64,000 bases of DNA from Desmodus rotundus (taxonomy: Eukaryota; Chordata; Mammalia; Chiroptera; Phyllostomidae). The DNA lies in NCBI RefSeq assembly GCF_022682495.2, contig NC_071388.1, positions 11,871,171 through 11,935,170 of the forward strand, read 5' to 3'. The notes below the pieces were generated by a model, which did not search any database, was not told the origin of the DNA, and saw only the letters and a list, made by a program, of their open reading frames with translations. The position numbers and the translations under genes are program-made. This document shows positions 45,195 to 56,215 of the stretch, one piece after another; the first letter of the stretch is position 1, and the number at the start of each line of letters is the position of its first letter.

Positions 45195-45617
45195 GGATGA
45201 CCTGCACTCCCACAGTGCCCTTGCCTGTTCTCTCCATGGACACGTGGCCTTAGCAGCCACATGGCCGATGGCTGTGTGGACTCCACATACAGGCCCCAGG
45301 AGGAACCTGAACACTGCAGCACAGCAATGGACTGCAGCTGGAAACACACACTAAGCTATCCAGATGCTGGACTAGAATGTATTGTGCTATGGAGCGGAAA
45401 CTGTGGGCAGTGGTCTTTACTCTGGCCCTACTGAAGAACAAGATTGGACGTTTTCCATGGCAAGGTGGATGAAGGCGGGACATTGGGAAGTCAGAAGGGG
45501 AACTCCCTCTTAATTTCATATCATCGATAAAGGTAACCGCAGAACCCCATACTCACGTGCAGGTCTCAGGAAATTCTTTTACTATGATACCACAAGAAGT
45601 CATTTTTCACTGGCACC
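45194..45617. other. Unassigned GC-balanced DNA between the direct repeats
   Basis: No recognised family. It starts directly after the CT tract and contains several CpGs. Minus-strand frames of 69-89 codons have no domain. Confidence 0.35.
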
Positions 45618-45733
45618 AGCTTGCCCTCCTTATACATGGCTATTTTTGTGGGTGGAATAGCTTATTGCTATATTTAGTAACTCTGCTCTTCTGATAAACA
45701 TGGACATATAGGTTTTTCTGAGGAATATAGGTT
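45618..45733 (+). repeat. Direct repeat copy 2 (about 115 bp)
   Basis: agcttgccctccttatacat, ggctatttttgtgggtggaa, tagcttattgctatatttag, taactctgctcttctgataa, with ggtttttctgaggaatatag at the end, is the partner of 44634-44748. Confidence 0.75.
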
Positions 45734-45898
45734 TCCTAAAAAAATTGAATTTGTGTGTGCACTCAAACCAGTGCTAAATAAAATGCTAAATAAACTTCAA
45801 TCACATTATCTTATTCATTTCTCACCTAATTCCACTTGAGCTGTGTACTGTTTTGGCCTAGACAGATACTAAAATTAGATGCATACAGATATGAACAT

Positions 45899-45920
45899 GA
45901 ACATGTTCATGTACATGTTC
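45899..45920. promoter_or_regulatory. p53-response-element-like motif
   Basis: gaacatgttc (45899-45908) matches the RRRCWWGYYY half-site exactly. After a 2-base spacer, gtacatgttc (45911-45920) matches at 9 of 10. Together they form a 19/20 match to the p53 consensus with a short spacer. A third, weaker half-site overlaps upstream. This is a motif match only, with no promoter or gene seen nearby. Confidence 0.35.
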
Positions 45921-46527
45921 TGTAACTCTCTGTAATTATCTAGATTAAATCTTTTAATGCAACAGTTTCCTTCCCAATGTAAACTGAGTTGTGAAAGTTG
46001 TTTGTTTCTAATTTTCTATACTTCTCTTCTTTTGGCAAAACTGTCTAGATTCCACTGACTTGTTGCTCAAGGAGAAATTGTTCTTTAAAGCTCGAACATG
46101 TTATTTTGTTCTGACTTTGAAGTTGGGTCCATCAATGTCTTAACGGCATGTGTGCTGGGTTTGGTTACTGCTGTGGCCATTACTCATCATGTCTAGCTGT
46201 TGGCCATGGCATTATGGAAACTTCTGAGTCTGCACCTTGTGATCTTCCATACGCCGTTGACCAGACTTCCTGTGGTCTAGACAGTGACCTGAGGGAAGAT
46301 AATTTTTGTTAATATCTATTCCTTGAACCATAGTATGCAAATATTGCTTATTAGAGCTTTGTTAGAGTTTGTCTCAAAAAACTTATTTTCAGTGTGTTTG
46401 GGTTCAAGTTATCATTTAATTCATTACAACAGAGAATATATAGTGTGTGTTTATTGTCAAGATATATTTTAAAAAAGGAATTGGTGAAGTATAATACTTG
46501 TCACTTTATTACCTTTAGTTTTTGTAT
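45921..46527. other. Unassigned DNA
   Basis: No recognised feature. Confidence 0.35.
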
Positions 46528-46539
46528 AACAATCAGTCA

Positions 46540-46765
46540 GCCCTGGCTGGTGTGGTTCAGTGGATTGAGCACTGACCGGCCTGTGAACCAAAGGGTCTCT
46601 GGTTCAATTCCCAGTCAGGGCACATGCCTGGGTTGTGGGCCAGGTCCCTAGTAGTGGGGTGTGTGAGAGACAACCACACATTGATGTTTCTCCCCTTCTG
46701 TTTCTCCTCACTTCCCCTCTCCCTATAAATAAATAAATAGATACATAAATAAATAAATATTAAAA
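46540..46765 (+). mobile_element. VES-type SINE, plus strand, with TSD
   Basis: Sense copy: gccctggctggtgtggttca, A box tggttcagtgg (46553-46563), B box ggttcaattcc (46601-46611), then cagtcagggcacatgcctgg, a pyrimidine-rich body and taaataaataaatagataca. TSDs aacaatcagtca (46528-46539) and aacaatcaatca (46766-46777) differ at one base. Complete and fairly young. Confidence 0.95.
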
Positions 46766-46777
46766 AACAATCAATCA

Positions 46778-48919
46778 TTTTAGAAGTGTAATTATTGCTC
46801 ACATAATTCTGTTTGAAATATATATAATAATCAGATATGTATAGATGCTTTTTAAAATATTGTAAAATCTGTTAATATTAAATGTGTATTATTTTCTTTT
46901 ATTTAAAATATTATATTAACAACATCTGTCTGTGCATTTACCTATCTATCCATCTATTTTCACAGATTGTTGTAGTAGAAGAAAAACTAAGATGTAAAAA
47001 CCAAATGCTTATTTAAAACAGTCATGTTAGATCTTAATTATTTACTTTATAAAATAATTTAAGTCTCCTTAGTGCTTTTAACAAAAAAATCGGTTTACTA
47101 TAATTTCATTTAAGCAATTACATTTCAGGAATTTCTTAGTTGTCTGAATAGTAACACATTTGAAGACACCATGAACATTTCAGAGACAAAACAGCACTAA
47201 TTAGTCTCTCTTCTGGGGGAATGTAAGGTGTACTTATGGAGACAGACAGATTTTACACATGTAGATCTATTCAATCATTTTTTAAAATGCTCGGGTTCGT
47301 TCCGATTACCACTGCATGATGTGAAGGTACAATATCTTTTTTTTTTTTTTTTGTAAAGAGATCATTGTATTCTTCTTAGTCACGACTACTCTGAGTTAGT
47401 GTTAACAGTTTCTTCTTGTGAGAGAAGGTAGCAGAAATTCCTGTAAGGCTGCCAGGGAATCTCCCCTGTCACCTCCTTTTGCCAGGGGATTCCAGAAAGA
47501 AACTTCTCCTTAACTTTTAAGAGTGCACCTTTTTCCAATAAGTTAGTTCCTTGGAAGTTGTTATGAGACAGCATGGGAGTAGGTGGAATAGCTTAGTGGG
47601 ATCCAATCCAAGCCCAGACAGTTATACTCAAGTCTCAAGAGAGATGTTGCAAGCCTGGCACTGGAATAATGTAAAATGATAGAAATGGAACAGAAACTAA
47701 AGTTCTAGTATTATTGAGTTTCCTAACGATATTGTAACTTTAACAATGAGAATCAAAATTTATTGAAGTCCAAACTGTAGACCAGCTTAGAGATGGGACT
47801 GGTTTCATTCAAACACCTGACTCCAAAGACTACAGCAGAGAATTCCCAAGGCTTTGTTTTACCTGTATGGAGTTTTACCTTTATTTTCTGTACTATTCAA
47901 GTACTTAGTATGATTCAACTACAAAAAGATTTGACCTAATCCACATAACCACACTATTTCAATTTGTTGTAACTTTTGAAGCTAAGAACAGTAAAACATA
48001 TTCCTATATTTTCTGTTTGGGCTGTAATATTTTGCCTTTGTGGTATCAGTTTCCAGATTAGAATATTTTCTGCCAAGGGCGTTGTGCTGTGATGTATAAC
48101 TACCCATCTTCTCACTCTCCCACGACTGCCACTTAACATGATTTCCTTTACATCTGAGTTCTCTGTGGCAGCTATACCATTTGAGATCGGAAGACTTTGC
48201 TCTCAATGTTATGAAAGTGTCTGAGGTTAGTAGTTTTATTTCTCCCCCTAACATTTCCTGTAAAGTCACTTGGGACCTGCGATTCCCTCTATTCCTGGCA
48301 GTGAGTCATCGCTGTTTTAATTACTTAGATGGCACAATTCAAGCTTTAGCAAGTTTTAATCTTCCCCACACCTACTGTGACATTGTTTATTCTATTGGCA
48401 ATGTCTCTAAATATCTGATCATCTAGCTTGTGTGCTTTATTTTCTTGTCTCTGGGAAATTCAATCTAATTTTAGGATATCTTCTTTTACTAATTTGGAGT
48501 AGTAAGACCTTTCTGATAGTAAACTAATGGTTTGAAGCTATAAACTGTAATATAAAATATTTAAAATTACATTTTAATACCTGTAACATCAAAATTGCAG
48601 CCACTAGAATTTGCACACGATGGGAATAAGTAAATAACGTTACAGTAAGTACAATTATTCTTACAGTCTTTAGAATGCTGATACAATCATAATATTGCAT
48701 TATCCCACCCTTGCATGCTTACTTGTGGTGGGGAAGATACCTTGTCTCTGGTGTGCATCAAACGCAATGATTGCTGAGAAGCCTCAACTACATTGGGACT
48801 TGATTTACATTGAGATTCTGACCCTTGAGCCTCAGCCTGAATATACTGTAAGAAGAGGAGGCCTTTGTAGAGTCTTGGGAGGTGGTGAAGATACTTTGCA
48901 TGTGGAAGAAGTATAAATA
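46778..48919. other. Unassigned DNA
   Basis: No gene or confidently named repeat. A T17 run lies at about 47338-47353. Confidence 0.35.
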
Positions 48920-49480
48920 GTACATGGACAGAGGTCAGACTTCGGTTGTCTTAAAATACGGCCACAAATTCTTTGGTACTCCTTCATCAAGAGGCAGGAG
49001 TGTGCTTGAATTAGGGCAAGATGAGTGCTATAACCAAGAAATTCTAGCCAAGGATGCCACATAAACTTTTTAAGCCATGCCATAAAATGCCATGCCACTT
49101 TTGCCTTACTCACTGAAATGTTCTCTCTGGGAGACTTAAGCTTTCATGTATGAAGACTAGCGAACACGATGTGTCCATGCTGTGAGGAAGCCCAAGCAAC
49201 AGGGAGCTTGTGACAGTGTAGGAACTTCAGTAGTGGCCTGGCATTTGCACTCTCCCCACTCGTTTTTGTCATCTGTGTATACGAAAATGCCTAGAGTCAC
49301 TTACTCATTGAAGCCTTCAGATATCATGAATCAGAGATGATAGCCCTGTCTGCTGGTCCTCTAAATTCCTGAACTGCAGAATCCATTAACGTAATAGAAT
49401 GCTTCTTCTTCTACCCGCTAAGTTTGACTGATCTGCACTGAGATGGTTGGGAACTGGAACACATACTCAGTGCAAATCAG
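48920..49480 (+). mobile_element. MaLR LTR (MLT1-type), sense
   Basis: The order is that of an MLT1 LTR: gtcttaaaatacggccacaa, attctttggtactccttcat, caagaggcaggagtgtgctt, a middle with atgctgtgaggaagcccaag, aaattcctgaactgcagaat, and a terminal tagaatgcttcttcttctac ccgctaagttt. Long and diverged. No internal region was identified next to it. Confidence 0.6.
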
Positions 49481-50082
49481 CATAATGAAGTTTATCATCC
49501 ACTTAGCTAGTTCAGCTATAAAGCTATGACTTGGCATTTCAGGTATAATACCTATCACTTGGAAAATTAAAAAAAAAACTTTTCGTCACCTACTCTTACA
49601 TGTGTATATACTTCCAATTAAACAGAGACATAAACATTTTTATTTAATTATAAAAGATAGTGTGTATTCTGTTTTAATAATAAAATTTAATTATAGTTAA
49701 TTTTAATTTTTATTTGGATGTCTCAGGGATCATTTACTTTTAACAGTCAAAGACTAGAGATATCTCCAAGGTGTTTTATATTTAATTACTTTCTAAGAAA
49801 GGAAGAGCTGAAATGAATAAACCTATTTTTTTCTGTTCTCTCAGGTTTTTTTTAAATCACACTTTTATTTCAATCCATATCTCTAACGTAAGTGACCATC
49901 AGGTGGCATACACAAGAAATCTGATGTGTTAAATCCCAGAATACAAAGAAAATAAGATAAATGTGGGGGGTTTTGCTATAAAAAAAATAACATCAAGATC
50001 TTTATCAAAATTTATCGAGCATAGACATATCACGGCTCTCCAAGAAGGTTTAGTCTCGCATACATACGCAGACATTTGTTTT
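49481..50082. other. Unassigned AT-rich DNA
   Basis: No recognised feature. Confidence 0.35.
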
Positions 50083-50099
50083 ACCACTTGAGATTTTTA

Positions 50100-50319
50100 T
50101 TTTTTATATTTTTTAAAGATTTTATTTATTTGTTTTTAGGCAGAGGGGAAGGGAGGGAGAAAGAGAGGGAGAGAAATATCGATGTGTGGTTGCCTCCTGT
50201 GTGCCCCGAACCAGGGAACCTGGCCTGCAACCCAGGCATGTGCCCTGACTGGGAATTGAACCAGTGACCCTTTGATTCTCAGGCCAAAGCTCAATCCACT
50301 GAGCCACACCAGCCAGGGC
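50100..50319 (-). mobile_element. VES-type SINE, minus strand, with 17-bp TSD
   Basis: The minus strand starts gccctggctggtgtggctca at 50319, with B box ggttcaattcc, then cagtcagggcacatgcctgg, gttgcaggccaggttccctg, and a taaataaaatctttaaaa tail. The TSDs accacttgagattttta (50083-50099) and accacttgaaattttta (50320-50336) differ at one base. Intact and close in sequence to the 46540 copy. Confidence 0.95.
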
Positions 50320-50336
50320 ACCACTTGAAATTTTTA

Positions 50337-51584
50337 AAATGTTCCTAAGGTCTTCTGAAATAATTAAAGCAATCCCAAATGAAATTAAATATCTATAAAT
50401 TTTGAAAGATATTAACAAATTATATAAATGTATCCTTGTATGAACATTTTTAAAAACATAATTTAAATTTACTGGACATAGAAATATTTCATTATCAGTG
50501 ACATTAATGTTTTCCTTGAGAAAATCTTCCCAGAGACACCTCACCCTGAGAGAACCCACATATCTAGAAAAATCAATTGATTGAATTTTTATCTTTCTTT
50601 TGTTTTGGGTAACCACCTGAGACATCTCTTAAAATGATCTTTAGATTTGACTTTCTGATTTGGTTGTTGACATTCATCTTCCTATATAGGAACTGCAACG
50701 TTACTCATTAAAAAGACAGAACTGCCTTCAGACAGCAGAGCATGAGTATTCAAAGCCTGCCTTTGGAAATTATGCTCAGACGGAAGAAATGTTACTTATG
50801 CAGAGTAGGAATTGCACAATGTTATTGAGCCTTCTTCAGAATCTGGGTGTTGGCATAAGTAAAAAGTCAAATTCTTCAGGAATAATCCACTACAGTAACT
50901 CAATTGCAATTATTATAGATTGATTGCATGTCACTAAAGCCAAAACCATCTTCACAAATAACTATTTCTAACTCATAATTAGTAAATCTTATCATTTATG
51001 TAAATTTCACATTAGTTTGTCGAAACATTGTGTTCTAAAAACCAGTATTTTTTTTTACTTTTATTTTTCTAAGCACGGTGCTACATTTATCACTGAAGAA
51101 TATATTCTGAAGAATGTTTTAGTTGTGCCATGCTATACTAGCTCAACTTCACTCCACATATATTGAATAAAATGTCCCTGCGTACATGATACACATATAC
51201 GTTAGTTTTCTCCAAAATACACATCATATTAAGCTATCCGAAATACAAGGCAGCATCACATCTCTAAATGACAAATAGTAGTAGCATTAAAAATAAACCT
51301 ACAAATGAACATAGTATGTTTTTATGTACAAATTCCCTAAATGTTTATGTTTTTGCAAGAAACCGTATGTAACAGGGACCCCCCCCACATACACATATTT
51401 CAATCTTCCTTTCATCCTGTGTAATGGAAACTTGGGAAAGTGCTCTAGCATTCCGAGTGTTCTTTCCACTCCAGAACCATCCTGTCCTCTCTGAGGGTCG
51501 TTGGGAGGAGTTCTGGGTACTTACAATTCCATTGACCTCCTCACAACTCCTCAAATTAGAATAATTGTACGATTCTTGCTTTCA
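50337..51584. other. Unassigned AT-rich DNA
   Basis: No gene or named repeat recognised. A C10 run lies at about 51378. Confidence 0.35.
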
Positions 51585-51780
51585 GTTTATTTATTCATTC
51601 CTTTATTCAAATAAAATGTAGTGTGCGATCACATTTAGGATGCAGTAGTTGTTATTCCAGGGCTTAGGGACACAATGAGAAGCACAGACTTGATGCCTGT
51701 GTGGAGCTTGAGTTTCAGTGGAAAAGACAGGTAAAAAGTAAATGAAATAATTACAAAATGATAGCACAGATGCATCTTGC
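51585..51780 (-). mobile_element. L2-like old LINE fragment
   Basis: tttatttattcattccttta ttcaaataaaa, gttattccagggcttaggga, cacaatgagaagcacagac, tgcctgtgtggagcttgag, agacaggtaaaaagtaaatg follows the familiar old clause TTCATTCAACAAATATT, TTCTAGGCACTGGGGATACA, CCCTGCCCTCATGGAGCTTA, GACAGACAATAAACAAG. Diverged. Confidence 0.5.
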
Positions 51781-52956
51781 CTTGACTTTACAGAGTATCG
51801 ATGGTGCCCTCTTGAAGAAATAGTTGAACAGCAACAACAAAAGTGTAGTATTTAACCTGAGACCTGTAGTTTGGGAAGGAAGAAGCCAAGCAAAGATAGT
51901 CTTAGAGCTAACCCGACAAAAGAAGTTGCAACTACATAGCAATATCCCCAAGATGGTGGAGACACGAAGATGTGAGGAAAAGAAGTCTGAGGTTCAAATT
52001 ACACTGTTAAAAGTTTGTCATGGTCTTCCTGCTTTGGTCCCTGTTTTTGTGTACGGCTGTGTGTAAGTATTTAACCAGCTCTCTTTTTATGGTGACCCCC
52101 TGAAACTGCATGGTTATTTCAACTGTTCACCTTGTAAACTCCAGTAGAATAAGGTTTCCCTTTTTTCTAATATCTTTAGTAAAATCACTAGTCCATTTCT
52201 CAATGGTCAGAATTGATTTCATGTGGTTGACTAAGCCTGGAATATGGGCTGATGCTTGGAGCAGATGAAGGAATAAGCTGCAGCTGAACCACACGGGGAT
52301 GAGTAGGATAATTGACGCGTTGTTACAGCAAAATGTATGAATGGACACCAACCAATAAGGGGCCACTACAGAAGCCTGAGAACATGAAAGCGGACATGTG
52401 GGTGGGCGACCTGGAGCTCTAGTGTCTAGGAATGAGTTAGAGGTTCAAAACAAATGGTAGTTATCAATAGACTATATTGATAGTCTTGAATAGATAATAT
52501 TCAATAAATGAGAAAAGTTTAAGTCGAGTAGTAGAAAGTGTAAAGCAGAGAAAATTGCATGGAACCCAGCCCTACGGGACTCCAGAGGTTCAGTAGATGG
52601 TAAGATGCCAGCACAGCAGTCTGGAGAGCAGCTGCCTGTGCCGCGCAGCTGGGCGATTTGCAAACCTGATGGGCTCTGCTCTTCTGTAGTTGGTTCCGCC
52701 TTCGCTTCCCGTCTTCTGTGCAAGGTCACTCAGAGCTGAGAGTTCTTCTGGGATGCAGCTTCTCTCTAAGCGACCATTTTCTTAGGCCTGTTGTGAATTA
52801 CACTTTCTTTATTCAGTCACTCCTCCCATCCAGTACGAGGGCCACGCTCCAGAAAATCTTCAAAGTCAGCGAAATGCATTAATAGTACACCTCCTTATTT
52901 TGAGAATCATGCTTTGGATTTACACATTTTAAAATAAATAATCTTCATTTCTACAG
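51781..52956. other. Unassigned DNA
   Basis: No recognised gene. The stretch 52540-52740 is GC-richer with several CpGs (cctgtgccgcgcagctgggc, ttccgccttcgcttcccgtc). Its nature is unknown. Confidence 0.35.
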
Positions 52957-52971
52957 GATATTGGGAAGGAA
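52957..52971 (+). other. Possible 15-nt microexon
   Basis: ataatcttcatttctacag is followed by gatattgggaaggaa and then gtaagtaa. A good acceptor and a near-perfect donor are separated by only 15 nt, encoding DIGKE in one frame. Microexons of this size exist in neuronal genes, but a lone pair of sites this close is weak evidence. Confidence 0.2.
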
Positions 52972-53264
52972 GTAAGTAAATGCCTTTCTTCAATCTACCA
53001 CTTTTCACTAGTAGTCTAAACATTGTTTCTATAAAAAATTTTTCAGAAAGTTCTATATATTAAAAAGGAAATACTGCTGTGTAAACAAAGTAATAATTTT
53101 CCCCTGGAAATCGAGATTGGGGATAAGTAATTGAGTAAAATTAACACTTAACTAATGTGTTTTCTTTATAATTTATTAAAAAGTTTAAAGCTTCTGAGGC
53201 AAGAACAGCTCATTTATTATGTTCCAGACCAACTTTATTATAATCAACTAACTTAATGTAACAT

Positions 53265-53660
53265 TCTGATATTCTTGGTTTTATTATTTATTTAAATTTT
53301 TATTGTTATTCAATTACAGTTGTCTGCATTTTCTCCCCATCCCTCCACCCCACCCCAGCCAAACCCACCTCCCTCCCCCGCCTCTACCCTCCCCCTTGGT
53401 TTTGTCCAGGTGTCCTTTATAGTAGCTCCTATATACCCCTCTCCCCACTGTCCCCTCCCCAATCCCCTCTGGCTATTGTTAGATTGTTCTTAACTTCAAT
53501 GTCTCTGGTTATATTTTGTTTGCTTTTTTCTTTTGTTGATTATGTTCCAGTTAAAGGTTAAATCATATGGTATTTGTCCCTCATCACCTGGCTTATTTCA
53601 CTTAGCATATGGCCATACCACTCTGAATACGCCCGATCTCGTCTGATATTCTTGGTTTTA
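53265..53660 (-). mobile_element. Chimeric LINE-1 3' end / 5S rRNA insertion with 19-bp TSD
   Basis: The TSD tctgatattcttggtttta occurs exactly at 53265-53283 and 53642-53660. Between the copies, 53284-53610 is the complement of the bat LINE-1 3' end: tttattgttattcaattaca gttgtctgc at its A-tail end, C-rich 3' UTR, cacctggcttatttcactta gcatat at the truncation point. Positions 53611-53647 are a 5S rRNA piece on the + strand, opposite to the L1. On the sense (minus) strand the target reads gatt|aaaacc, an L1 endonuclease-type site. The last six bases of the 5S piece coincide with the start of the TSD. Confidence 0.9.
53611..53647 (+). pseudogene. 5S rRNA fragment (5' part)
   Basis: ggccataccactctgaatac gcccgatctcgtctgat matches the first 40 or so bases of vertebrate 5S rRNA (starting at about base 7 of the gene). 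Only about three differences are seen: ctc for ccc, and ata for acg within the helix II strand. It lacks the internal promoter, which lies further downstream, so it cannot be transcribed as 5S. It is part of the L1 insertion, not an independent gene. Confidence 0.9.
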
Positions 53661-54644
53661 ATCAGAAATAGCACTTTTGCATTCGTACCAAAATAGGAAT
53701 AAGCGATGTGTAGAAATTTTACCTCTGAGAAAGAACGCATGCACGCATCCATCATCTAACTGGCTGGGTAGTTTGCTTTTATAATTGTGGGTAGACCACA
53801 TCTTCCTAACTCAATTTTCTTTTAAGATTTTAGAAAAATATCTTCAACATAGCTACAGCAGAAATCAGAATACTTGCTTAAAAATATTGCTAATAATTCG
53901 CTATAACTCTGTGGGTAAACTGACCTCTCTGACAAAGGGAGCTTATTTATGATATCTCTTCATAGGATTCTTGCTAGTCAAAGTTGTATAAAAAATGAAA
54001 TATATCACAGTAACAGACATAGAATGGTTACTTAACTCATATTCGTAGATCATTTAAGATAAAAATCAACTTTACAAACCACTCATGGGTTTCTAGTTGG
54101 AGTGTTTTATTTATTAGGTATATTTATACTCAGTAGAAAAACTATTTAAGAATCTTATATGAAACCAGTGTACATGGTTTACATTCATTTTAAAAGTATA
54201 TATTCTATTTAATTCTTTTTTTTCATTTCTTTTTTGGCACTGCCTAAAACCAGGTGATATTATACCCTGAAAAATGAATTGGATACTGAGCTTTTCCAGC
54301 TGTGAAAAAAAATAACATTCCAAACTTTTTAGACACTCTATATAAGAAAAACATTTTTTAATGGCAGATAAATATATACCATGGCTCTTAACTATCTCTA
54401 GGCAAGTAGTCTTATTTCAAATTGTTCTTAAAATGTTTGTGACACTAACTAGAGTTTAGTGAGTCAAATGGGAATGTCTTTTGACTTCATGGCTGGTTAC
54501 ATTTAAACACTTATCTTTTTGCAAAACAAGAAAATATCCTCTATGATGAAAATTGATAATATCCAGTATTAAGTTATGATAGTCCATATTCTGAGTAGAA
54601 ATAAGCCAATTATCATTTAATCTATTTATTCTTAATAGTATTTA
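53661..54644. other. Unassigned AT-rich DNA
   Basis: No recognised feature. Confidence 0.35.
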
Positions 54645-54775
54645 TTCAATACTACTGTGCCATTGGCAAGTTCTGTCACCTCTCTAAACCACAGTTTGAT
54701 CATCTCTAAGTGTGAATAAACACACCCACCTAATTATTGTGTGTCTGTTAAAGAATTTAACTTAATCACAATTTG
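54645..54775 (+). mobile_element. MIR SINE fragment, sense
   Basis: ctgtgccattggcaagttct, gtcacctctctaaaccacag, tttgatcatctctaagtgtg and acacccacctaattattgtg correspond to TGTGACCTTGGGCAAGTTAC, CTCTCTGTGCCTCAGTTTCC, TCATCTGTAAAATGGG and the following clause. Confidence 0.6.
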
Positions 54776-55234
54776 AAAGTGAGGTCATTGCATATGTTAG
54801 AGCTGCTTCTATTCTTGTTCTTATTCTTTTTCTATAAGAAAGAAATGTGATTCAAAGTCAAACTATTTAAGTCTTCATGGAAATTCTTTTTGCTTTGAAC
54901 TCTGCCAGAATTCCATACCCCAGTTTTCAGATACGCTATTTGGTAGCTTATGGGTGTAAGATTTCAGGGGACAAATAAGTAGATTTTGATGTAGCTGCAT
55001 CATTCTGTTGTCTTGTAATAAGCCGAAGGAAATGACAGCCTACAGGATAAAGGAATCCATGTGTCTTCTGTGATGTATTTTTGGTTCCTAGGACACCATG
55101 CCCCCTCTTTTGGAGTTCACTCCTTCTCTTTGAAAGATTATCCTTCACATGAATGAGTACATGAATTACATTTTGGATCTAAATATGTCTGAAATATCTT
55201 TATGCTGCTTTCATGCTGGATTGATAGTTTAGTT
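54776..55234. other. Unassigned DNA
   Basis: No recognised feature. Confidence 0.35.
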
Positions 55235-56215
55235 GGTATGTTAGTTTCTTATTGCTGTTGTAACAAATTATCACAAATATAGTGGCTTAAAACAATACAA
55301 ATTTATTTAAATTGAGTTGGAGGCCTTTGCTTTGGAAAAGCCTCCTTTTTAAGTATCTTTCAGAAAGATGCCTGGGTCTCCGACTGTGACTTCCAGCAAG
55401 GCAAACATGCCTGGGTGGATGTTCCGTGAGTTGCAGAATGGGACGCCGAGCCCTGGAAGGACACTCATCAATTTAATTAATCTTCAGCCTGTGTGGTCCA
55501 GTGAGCACCCTGATTACTTCCTTCCTATGAAGGATGAGGGAATCTTCTGGAACACCAATCGACTTGCTTTTCCCAAATCATTCTATTGAATTGTTAGAAT
55601 TATTTGCTGAAATTTTGCTAAGAAACCTATGCATTAAATTTTGCTGTGTTGCACTGAGTTACTGGCTCATGTTTTCCTCTCTCCCATTTCTTCAGTCCAG
55701 GGTAAATGAAAATATGAGGAAAAAAGAAAGTGTCCGAGGAGATGAGGACTAGGGAGAGAAGGCTACGGACTTGGTGGCTTAAGACGATGCAAATGTATTC
55801 TCACATAATTCTGAAGGTCAGAAGTTTAAAACACATCAGCAGAGCTGCATTTCTTCTAAAGGTTCTAGGAAAAAATCTGCTTCCTCACCTTTTCTAGCTT
55901 CTGGAACCTTCTGAAACTCTTGGCTACTGACCCCACCCTGCATCTTCCTTGCCAGAGACAAACATCTTTTAATCTCTCTCTTTCTCAGCTTACATCATCC
56001 CATGGCCTATTTCTGACTCTAACACTTCTGCCTTCCTTTTATTAGGACTCTTGTAACCACATTGCACCTACCCAGCTAACCCAGAATACGTTCCACATCT
56101 CAGGATCTTCAACCTCACATCTCCAAAGTCCCCTTTGCCATGTGAGGTCGCATATTCACAAATTCCAGGGATTAAGATGTGGGCATCTGGAGGGCCATTA
56201 TTTTGTCTACAAAAG
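55235..56215 (-). mobile_element. MaLR LTR (MLT1/MST-like), minus strand, interrupted
   Basis: On the + strand the LTR complement begins ttagtttcttattgctgttg taacaaattatcacaaatat agtggcttaaaacaatac. It breaks off at about 55307 and resumes at about 55774 (gtggcttaagacgatgcaaa tgtattctcacataattctg). It then continues through ccttctgaaactcttggcta, attaggactcttgtaaccac, ctccaaagtcccctttgcca and attccagggattaagatgtg. It is followed by MaLR internal sequence. In the minus orientation this is the 3' LTR. Confidence 0.7.
55308..55773. other. 466-bp insertion within the MaLR LTR
   Basis: The insertion is flanked by 26-base direct repeats of the LTR (55282-55307 and 55774-55799, 4 mismatches). It contains one + frame of 73 codons (MPGSPTVTSSKANMPGWMF and on) and pyrimidine tracts (gttttcctctctcccatttc ttcag), but I recognise no gene or transposon. 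It has no poly(A) tail or TIRs. It could be an LTR variant block, an old insertion with a long TSD, or a junction of two LTR copies. Confidence 0.4.

Noticed and set aside
46540..46765. A tRNA gene, because of the A and B boxes
   Set aside because: The boxes belong to the tRNA-derived head of a VES SINE with TSDs and an A-rich tail. The cloverleaf is not maintained.
53611..53647. Functional 5S rRNA gene
   Set aside because: Only the first third of 5S is present, without the internal promoter, and it is embedded in an L1 insertion.
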